Of a stretch of DNA of 5,370 bases, positions 1 through 4,069 are shown piece by piece (within the stretch, counting starts at the first letter, position 1; the number at the start of each line of letters is the position of its first letter). A program made the translations under genes and the position numbers. The stretch is from an uncultured Chloracidobacterium sp. (GTDB taxonomy: Bacteria > Acidobacteriota > Blastocatellia > Pyrinomonadales > Pyrinomonadaceae). Under the pieces are notes generated by a model. It was not told where the DNA came from. It did not search any database and was given only the letters and a program-made list of their open reading frames with translations. The stretch is from NCBI GenBank assembly GCA_937941715.1, contig CALDGX010000154.1:1-5370 (forward strand), given 5' to 3'.

Positions 1-2
1 GC

Positions 3-36
3 CTGAAAATACGTATACATACGTAGTGTTTTTCAG
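3..36. terminator. AT-rich hairpin, terminator-like on both strands
   Basis: A 7-bp inverted repeat TACGTAT (10-16) / ATACGTA (19-25) is separated by only two bases. It is nested in a second 7-bp pair CTGAAAA (3-9) / TTTTCAG (30-36), with four unpaired bases (26-29) on the right side. The inner stem is flanked by AAAA on the left and TTTTT on the right, so a transcript from either direction would give a hairpin followed by a U-run. This fits a bidirectional rho-independent terminator, but the stem is poor in GC and its tip is tight. A protein-binding palindrome is the main alternative. Confidence 0.35.
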
Positions 37-139
37 TACATCTGCGTATTTCAATACAATTCACCACATCTTAATATTTAAGCCTAAGAAGAGTTCACGG
101 TCCGGTTCCCGTTGGTTTTCAGTTTTATCTACTGTCAAC

Positions 140-157
140 TCAATTAAAGGGAATTGA
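140..157. repeat. Operator-like inverted repeat TCAATT-N6-AATTGA
   Basis: A perfect 6-bp inverted repeat with a 6-base spacer (AAAGGG) gives an 18-bp dyad, the size of a typical dimeric regulator site. A competing pairing GTCAA (134-138) / TTGAC (154-158) overlaps it. The right arm overlaps the TTGACC that could serve as a -35 element, a usual position for a repressor site. No bound regulator can be named from sequence. Confidence 0.3.
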
Positions 158-180
158 CCGGGCAAAAGGCTAGATATTAA
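154..180 (+). promoter_or_regulatory. Tentative promoter TTGACC-N15-TATTAA
   Basis: TTGACC (154-159) matches the -35 consensus at five of six positions. It is followed after 15 bases by the AT-rich hexamer TATTAA (175-180). The spacing is shorter than the preferred 17, and the -10 match is partial. If used, it would give a leader of about 150 bases for the peptidase gene that includes the stem-loop at 187-245. Confidence 0.25.
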
Positions 181-186
181 GCGGAA

Positions 187-245
187 GTTGAATGCAAACG
201 CTCTCGATTTGATCGAGGCACCCCTCCAAAAGCGCATTCATCAAC
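187..245 (+). other. Nested stem-loop, possible structured leader RNA
   Basis: An outer pair GTTGAATGC (187-195) / GCATTCA-TC-AAC (234-245, with a two-base bulge) encloses CGCT (199-202) / AGCG (231-234). Inside that sits a perfect hairpin CTCGAT-TTG-ATCGAG (203-217). The outer and middle stems share base 234, so one pair must be given up. The unpaired stretch 218-230 contains CCCCTCC, complementary to purine-rich ribosome binding sites. It could be a leader structure of the peptidase mRNA, a small RNA or a protein-binding site. I recognise no known riboswitch class. Confidence 0.3.
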
Positions 246-286
246 GGTATATCCTCGTGGCCTGATCCACATCTTTTCAAAGCAAA

Positions 287-316
287 TTTACGTTGGATCG
301 TGTCCATAGGTATAAC
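287..316 (+). promoter_or_regulatory. Tentative proximal promoter TTTACG-N18-TATAAC for the peptidase gene
   Basis: TATAAC (311-316) matches the -10 consensus at five of six positions. TTTACG (287-292) matches the -35 at four of six, 18 bases upstream. Transcription would start near 323, leaving a short leader ahead of the ATG at 340. This start would exclude the stem-loop at 187-245 from the mRNA, so the two candidate promoters imply different regulation. Confidence 0.35.
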
Positions 317-330
317 GGGACTCTTCGTTT

Positions 331-335
331 GGGAG
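331..335 (+). promoter_or_regulatory. Ribosome binding site GGGAG of the peptidase gene
   Basis: GGGAG lies only four bases ahead of the ATG at 340, slightly closer than the ideal. No better site occurs near a later in-frame ATG, and the signal peptide begins directly at this ATG, so the start is well supported. Confidence 0.6.
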
Positions 336-339
336 ACTT

Positions 340-2232
340 ATGAAACTTAGATACTTGCTCGTTCTATTATTCGCACTGGGGATCATTAATGCCTCTGCGC
401 AAGATCTCTATATGCCGCGAAATGTAAAACTCGCTTACAGGGCCGGACTAAGGTCAATGGATGGAAAACCGAATGCGGCGTATTTTCAGAACTCCTCGAC
501 GCACAATATCCGGTTGTTTGTCTCGCCTCCGAGCCGTCGGGTGGTAGGCACGCAGGACATAGTCTTCAAGAACAATTCGCCAATCGCTCTACCCGCCCTT
601 TTCTTTCGCTTGGAGCTCAATGCCCATGCTCCGGAAGCCCCGAGAGAGAAGTACATGGACGAAGCCTGGCTCACCGATGACATTCAGATCGATGAGTATG
701 CCGAGAACGGCAAAGTGCGGCCATGGTCGCCACTTTTGAAGATCAAGGGCGCCACGGCTAATGCCGTTTTTCTGGAAAAGCCTCTTCCTCCGGGCCAGTC
801 GATCACGCTCTCGTTCCGTTGGCATTATGATCTCTCGGTCAAATCGGACCGAGAAGGAGCGATCGATCCGTCGACATTCTATTTGGCCTACTTCTATCCG
901 CGTGTCGCCGTGTTCGATAACGTAAATAACTGGGATCAAGTGCCCCATCCTCTCGCTCACGAGTTTTATTCAGACTTTAATGACTACAACGTAGAGATCA
1001 CGGTGCCTAAGAATTTCGTAGTGTGGGGAACAGGCGATCTCACGAACGCCGACGAAGTTCTCCAACCAACATATGCCACGCGTTTGAAGCGATCCTACAC
1101 TAGCGATGATGTCATAAAGGTCGCTACGGCCGAGGAAATGAAGGCAAAGAACGTGACTGCCCAATCGCCGACCATCACATGGAAGTTCAAGTCAAACTAC
1201 GTGCCGGACGTAGCTTATGCGATCAGTGATTCGTTCGCATGGGACGCCGGTAGCGTTGTTGTTGATAAAAAAACCGGTCGGCGGGCGAGTGCACAGGCGG
1301 TTTACGATGCACCATCGAAGAACTTCGTCGACATGGTCAAGTTCATTAAGACCGCGCTCGATTTAGCGTCAAACGACTGGCCTGGCATCCCGTACCCGTA
1401 TCCAAAGATGACGGTTGTCCGGGGCTTTGCGGATATGGAGTATCCGATGATGGCGAACGACAGTGCGCAGGAAGATCCCAAAATGCAGCAGTTCATTGCC
1501 GCACACGAGATACTTCACACATATTTCCCATTTTATATGGGCATAAATGAACGCCGTTACGGATTCATGGAGGAGGGATGGACGACGGCGTTTGAGCATA
1601 TGTTCACGACGAAGGTCTTTGGAAAGGAATTTGCGGATCCGCTTTTCAAAAAATATCGCGTTGAGCAGTGGACAGCATCGAACACCGGCGAGTCTGACAT
1701 ACCCATCATCACAGATGAAAGCGCGATCTCCGGTCTGGCCACGACCTATGGCGATAACAAGTACGGCAAAGCCGCTCTCGGTTATCTAGCCCTCAAGGAA
1801 CTCCTCGGAGACACTGATTTCCGAAAAGGTCTGCACGGATTTATGAATGATTGGAACGGTAAGCACCCGATCCCGTGGGATATGTTCTATTCCTTCAATA
1901 CTCATACTGGCAAGGACCTCAACTGGTTCTGGAATGCGTGGTTCTTCTCGAATGGATACATCGATCATGCGATCACCGAAGTGAAAGCTGAAAACGGAAG
2001 TACGTTGGTGACCATAAAGAACATCGGCGGCTATCCGGCGCCATTCGACATGGTGGTTACATTCGCAGACGGCTCGAAGGAAACGATCCGTCAGGGGCCT
2101 GATATCTGGCGGTTGAACATGAAAGAAGCAAATTCTCGGATCAATCAGCCCAAAGCGATCAAGTCGATCGTACTGGACGGCGGCATTTTTATGGACGCAA
2201 ATCCCGCTGATAACACTTACTTGGTCAATTGA
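340..2232 (+). CDS. Secreted M1-family zinc metallopeptidase (aminopeptidase-like)
   Basis: Probable exported peptidase that removes N-terminal residues from peptides. Residues 1-20 form a signal peptide (MKLR, hydrophobic core, cleavage after ASA). Residues about 50-230 resemble the beta-rich M1 N-terminal domain. The catalytic domain spans about 320-540. HEILH at 389-393 followed by 18 residues and Glu412 (in MEEGW) gives the complete HExxH-x18-E zinc site, with Glu390 as base. The substrate-binding GAMEN motif appears as ADMEYPMM (364-371), keeping Met-Glu but with Tyr in place of Asn. YGKAALGYLALKELLG begins at Tyr475, a likely counterpart of the catalytic Tyr region. A small beta domain follows at about 543-630. 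At 630 residues it is shorter than PepN-type enzymes (about 870) and lacks their long helical C-terminus, like other secreted bacterial M1 proteins. It is probably transcribed alone, since 112 bp separate it from the next gene. The family call is firm; substrate and true exopeptidase activity are inferred. Confidence 0.9.
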   Translation: MKLRYLLVLLFALGIINASAQDLYMPRNVKLAYRAGLRSMDGKPNAAYFQNSSTHNIRLFVSPPSRRVVGTQDIVFKNNSPIALPALFFRLELNAHAPEAPREKYMDEAWLTDDIQIDEYAENGKVRPWSPLLKIKGATANAVFLEKPLPPGQSITLSFRWHYDLSVKSDREGAIDPSTFYLAYFYPRVAVFDNVNNWDQVPHPLAHEFYSDFNDYNVEITVPKNFVVWGTGDLTNADEVLQPTYATRLKRSYTSDDVIKVATAEEMKAKNVTAQSPTITWKFKSNYVPDVAYAISDSFAWDAGSVVVDKKTGRRASAQAVYDAPSKNFVDMVKFIKTALDLASNDWPGIPYPYPKMTVVRGFADMEYPMMANDSAQEDPKMQQFIAAHEILHTYFPFYMGINERRYGFMEEGWTTAFEHMFTTKVFGKEFADPLFKKYRVEQWTASNTGESDIPIITDESAISGLATTYGDNKYGKAALGYLALKELLGDTDFRKGLHGFMNDWNGKHPIPWDMFYSFNTHTGKDLNWFWNAWFFSNGYIDHAITEVKAENGSTLVTIKNIGGYPAPFDMVVTFADGSKETIRQGPDIWRLNMKEANSRINQPKAIKSIVLDGGIFMDANPADNTYLVN

Positions 2233-2286
2233 GTCAATGCTGCTAGCGGCACCGTGGTCGAGGCGTAAAACAGGCTATTGCAGGAT

Positions 2287-2310
2287 CTCGAACAAGCAGT
2301 ATTTGTCGAG
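2287..2310. repeat. Hairpin between the peptidase and DUF3011 genes
   Basis: CTCGA-(A)-CAA (2287-2295) pairs with TTGTCGAG (2303-2310) as an 8-bp stem with one bulged A and a 7-base loop. It is followed by TGAAAAATCT, not a T-run, so it is not a classical intrinsic terminator on the + strand. It could contribute to termination of the peptidase mRNA or act as a 5' element of the next transcript, whose start codon is 34 bases on. Confidence 0.3.
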
Positions 2311-2332
2311 TGAAAAATCTCTATAACAAAAG

Positions 2333-2337
2333 AGGAG
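2333..2337 (+). promoter_or_regulatory. Ribosome binding site AGGAG of the DUF3011 gene
   Basis: AGGAG inside the purine-rich run 2328-2340 stands seven bases before the ATG at 2345. It is a strong, well-placed site that fixes the start. Confidence 0.8.
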
Positions 2338-2344
2338 AAAATCT

Positions 2345-2998
2345 ATGTTTGGAATTGGAATACGAAAATTCACAGCGTTTGCCATCGCTATCTCGGTGGC
2401 AGTTGGGACCCTTGGAGTGATGCCGGTTGCCGCATATTCGGGCACGATCACTTGCGAGAGTTTTGGTGGCGGCTACAACTATTGCCGTGTTAACACGGAT
2501 AACAACGTTCGTGTCGAGCGCCGACTGTCGGCCTCCGGCTGCATATATGGCCGGGATTGGGGGTACGACCGAAGGGGAATCTGGGTTGACCACGGCTGTC
2601 GAGCTGAGTTTCGTTATGGCGGAAGTGGTGCAAATGCGGCTATCGCAGGGGGAGCGGTCTTGGGTGGATTGATCTTGGCAGGGGTGCTTGCCAGCAAAAA
2701 GAAGAAGTCTGATGACAACAGCGAAGGCTGGAAAGATGGATCCTCGCATGTGTCAAGCTATTTCGTCGGTACTTTTCGCGGGTGGAATCCCAATCGAAAC
2801 GAATTGACCGATATTACGATCGCTCCTGATGGTTCGGTCACTGTTCGGAACTCGAATTCCAGCTACACCGACTTTGGCACCTTTAGCGACCGAACGCTCG
2901 CGTTGCCATGGGGAGTGTTCGAAGTGGAAAAGAAGGACGGCGGCTTGTTGGCAAAAGGACGAGGGGATGAATCGCTGACCTATGTGCGCGTTCGATAA
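2345..2998 (+). CDS. DUF3011 protein with glycine-rich membrane segment and C-terminal B-like domain
   Basis: Function unknown. Residues 1-30 are a signal peptide, with likely cleavage after VAA. Residues about 33-91 match the DUF3011 pattern: four cysteines (37, 47, 66, 85) and the hallmark run GYDRRGIWVDHGCRAEF (73-89), suggesting a disulfide-bonded periplasmic module. Residues 95-116 are hydrophobic and glycine-rich (GGAVLGGLILAG) and end in KKKK (118-121), like a membrane anchor with a positive stop. After a polar linker, residues 138-215 form a small predicted beta-rich domain (GTFRG, DITIAPDGSV, DFGTF, LTYVR). Its motif order parallels the repeated B domain of the secreted protein at 4070-5272. 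If residues 95-116 span the membrane, this last domain would face the cytoplasm, unlike its secreted relatives. The next gene starts 22 bp downstream, so the pair is probably one operon. DUF3011 assignment is confident; topology and the B-domain link are inference. Confidence 0.85.
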   Translation: MFGIGIRKFTAFAIAISVAVGTLGVMPVAAYSGTITCESFGGGYNYCRVNTDNNVRVERRLSASGCIYGRDWGYDRRGIWVDHGCRAEFRYGGSGANAAIAGGAVLGGLILAGVLASKKKKSDDNSEGWKDGSSHVSSYFVGTFRGWNPNRNELTDITIAPDGSVTVRNSNSSYTDFGTFSDRTLALPWGVFEVEKKDGGLLAKGRGDESLTYVRVR

Positions 2999-3006
2999 GC
3001 GTTCCG

Positions 3007-3011
3007 GGAGG
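3007..3011 (+). promoter_or_regulatory. Ribosome binding site GGAGG that decides the start of the solute-binding protein
   Basis: GGAGG lies nine bases before the ATG at 3021. An in-frame ATG at 2982 would overlap the upstream gene by 17 bases, has no comparable site, and would put 13 charged or polar residues ahead of the signal peptide. The start at 3021 is therefore preferred. Confidence 0.8.
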
Positions 3012-3020
3012 GAAATAAAT

Positions 3021-3899
3021 ATGCATAACAAGAAATTTACTAGTTTGTTCGTTTTCGCGATCGTCGTTCTAATTGTTGGCTCCGGCTTCGCATATGCGCA
3101 AAAGGGAGGTCGAAGATCTGCTGCCGCTGCCCCGGCCCGATCTACCGCGCCGCCGCCTGCAATTCTGAACAACGTGGATACGCTCACGATGATTCGACGT
3201 AGTAATCGATTAAACGTCGGCGTCGCCTCGTATGTGCCGTGGGCAATGCATGACAAGAGCGGAAAGCTTATCGGCTTTGAGATCGATGTTGCCCAGAAAC
3301 TGGCTGACGATCTGGGAGTTGAGCTTAATCTCATGCCGTCCGGGCAGAGCTCGCTTCTGGATAATCTTTTGAGCAAGCGTGTCGACATACTTGTTACCGG
3401 TATGTACCCAACGCCCCAGAGAGCTCTCCTGGTCAACTTTTCCGAACCATACGCGAAGTCGAAGATTGAGCTGATAGCAAGTCGAGACAAAATGCGTGAC
3501 AAAGGTGATCGGCGACACTATGACGATCCAGAGGTCACGATCGGTGTAGTTTCAGGAGCCGTATACGAATCGATCGCGCGATCTGAATTTCCAAAGGCGA
3601 AGATCCAACTTTTTGACAATGAGGCTGAGTTGATGGAAGCAGTTGGCACCGGCGCGATCAACGCGGCAATGGCCTCAACGCCAGGTCCGGAGTTTGCAAT
3701 GAAACACGGTGGAGCGCGGATATACAGGCCGCTTGCTGACCCGATCGAAACGCTTGACGAAAGTCTTGCGATCCGGAAAGGCGATGTCGATTTTCTGAAC
3801 TTTCTCAACACGTGGATCCGGTATTACGAACGGAATGGCTGGTTGAAAGCAAAGAGAGCATATTGGTTCGAAAATACAGAATGGGCCGACCAGCTGTAG
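3021..3899 (+). CDS. Orphan family 3 periplasmic solute-binding protein
   Basis: Binding protein of the amino-acid type (SBP_bac_3 fold), 292 residues from the ATG at 3021. Residues 1-26 are a signal peptide (cleavage after AYA), followed by an Ala/Pro-rich linker (about 27-47). The first lobe begins at RLNVGVASYVPW (63-74). GFEIDVAQKLADDL (85-98) fits the family 3 signature. PTPQRALLVNFSEPY (130-144) carries Arg134, the expected carboxylate-binding Arg. The second lobe starts near IGVVSGAVYE (174-183). At the position of the usual amine-binding Asp (HDTP in GlnH), this protein has ASTP with Ser219, and the preceding GxxDA is GAINA. The C-terminal helix DFLNFLNTWIRYYERNGWL (257-275) is typical. 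No permease or ATPase gene lies in the window, so it may serve a transporter encoded elsewhere, act as a sensor input, or have an enzymatic role like some family members. It is likely co-transcribed with the DUF3011 gene. The fold is firm, the ligand unknown. Confidence 0.9.
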   Translation: MHNKKFTSLFVFAIVVLIVGSGFAYAQKGGRRSAAAAPARSTAPPPAILNNVDTLTMIRRSNRLNVGVASYVPWAMHDKSGKLIGFEIDVAQKLADDLGVELNLMPSGQSSLLDNLLSKRVDILVTGMYPTPQRALLVNFSEPYAKSKIELIASRDKMRDKGDRRHYDDPEVTIGVVSGAVYESIARSEFPKAKIQLFDNEAELMEAVGTGAINAAMASTPGPEFAMKHGGARIYRPLADPIETLDESLAIRKGDVDFLNFLNTWIRYYERNGWLKAKRAYWFENTEWADQL

Positions 3900-3914
3900 G
3901 GATCTGTATTTACC

Positions 3915-3944
3915 CGAGCCCTATTTGCCGTCGGCTTGGGCTCG
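3915..3944. repeat. Stem-loop just after the solute-binding protein gene
   Basis: CGAGCCC (3915-3921) pairs perfectly with GGGCTCG (3938-3944) around a 16-base loop. The position, 16 bases after the stop codon, suits an mRNA 3' end, but no T-run follows. Alternative helices compete: GCCGTC (3927-3932) with GACGGC (3957-3962), and GGGCT (3938-3942) with AGCCC (3963-3967). Confidence 0.35.
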
Positions 3945-3979
3945 ATCAATGATCCTGACGGCAGCCCTTAACGGGATCA

Positions 3980-4013
3980 CGAACGTGGTTCGGGGCCCCC
4001 TATGCGGGTGGCC
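3980..4013. repeat. Two tandem GC-rich hairpins ahead of the A-B-B-A gene
   Basis: CGAAC-GTG-GTTCG (3980-3992) is a perfect 5-bp hairpin. It is followed at once by GGCCCCC (3994-4000) pairing with GGG-T-GGCC (4006-4013) around the loop TATGC, with one bulged T. Neither is followed by a T-run. A further weak stem, GAGTG (4038-4042) / CACTC (4049-4053), lies immediately before the ribosome binding site. They may form a structured 5' leader or transcript end; no known RNA family is recognised. Confidence 0.3.
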
Positions 4014-4058
4014 TGAATGGTCGAAAAGAAATTTGCTGAGTGTTACAGCACTCTGATT

Positions 4059-4064
4059 AAGGAG
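4059..4064 (+). promoter_or_regulatory. Ribosome binding site AAGGAG of the A-B-B-A gene
   Basis: AAGGAG stands five bases before the ATG at 4070, close to consensus. With the signal peptide starting directly at this ATG, it fixes the start. Confidence 0.8.
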
Positions 4065-4069
4065 ACATT

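Larger units (their letters stand above)
1..339. other. Intergenic region upstream of the M1 peptidase gene, no gene seen
   Basis: I see no convincing coding region on either strand here. The stretch is more AT-rich than the coding DNA to its right and is dense in inverted repeats, each listed separately: 3-36, 140-157 and 187-245, plus a weaker 6-bp pair GATCCA (264-269) / TGGATC (294-299). Two candidate sigma-70-type promoters fall inside it. It most likely holds the end of whatever lies to the left and the control region of the peptidase gene. Confidence 0.6.

Noticed and set aside
85..125. Sequence around GGTCCGGTTCCCG resembling a tRNA T-arm
   Set aside because: No acceptor stem, anticodon arm or proper GTTCRANNC loop can be folded around it.
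2321..2749. Open frame of 142 codons on the minus strand
   Set aside because: It lies antisense to the DUF3011 gene, whose Cys pattern and motif are unmistakable. The antisense translation is low in structure-like pattern and has no supporting start signal.
2982..3020. Earlier ATG for the solute-binding protein, adding 13 residues
   Set aside because: It would overlap the upstream gene, lacks a ribosome binding site at a good distance and would spoil the signal peptide. The ATG at 3021 has GGAGG nine bases ahead.
2753..3502. Open frame of 249 codons on the minus strand
   Set aside because: It overlaps the end of the DUF3011 gene and most of the solute-binding protein gene, both of which have clear family motifs, signal peptides and ribosome binding sites. 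Its translation shows no recognisable domain.
4033..4060. TTGCTG-N16-GATTAA as a promoter for the A-B-B-A gene
   Set aside because: Both hexamers match consensus poorly, and the implied start would fall at or inside the start of the coding region.
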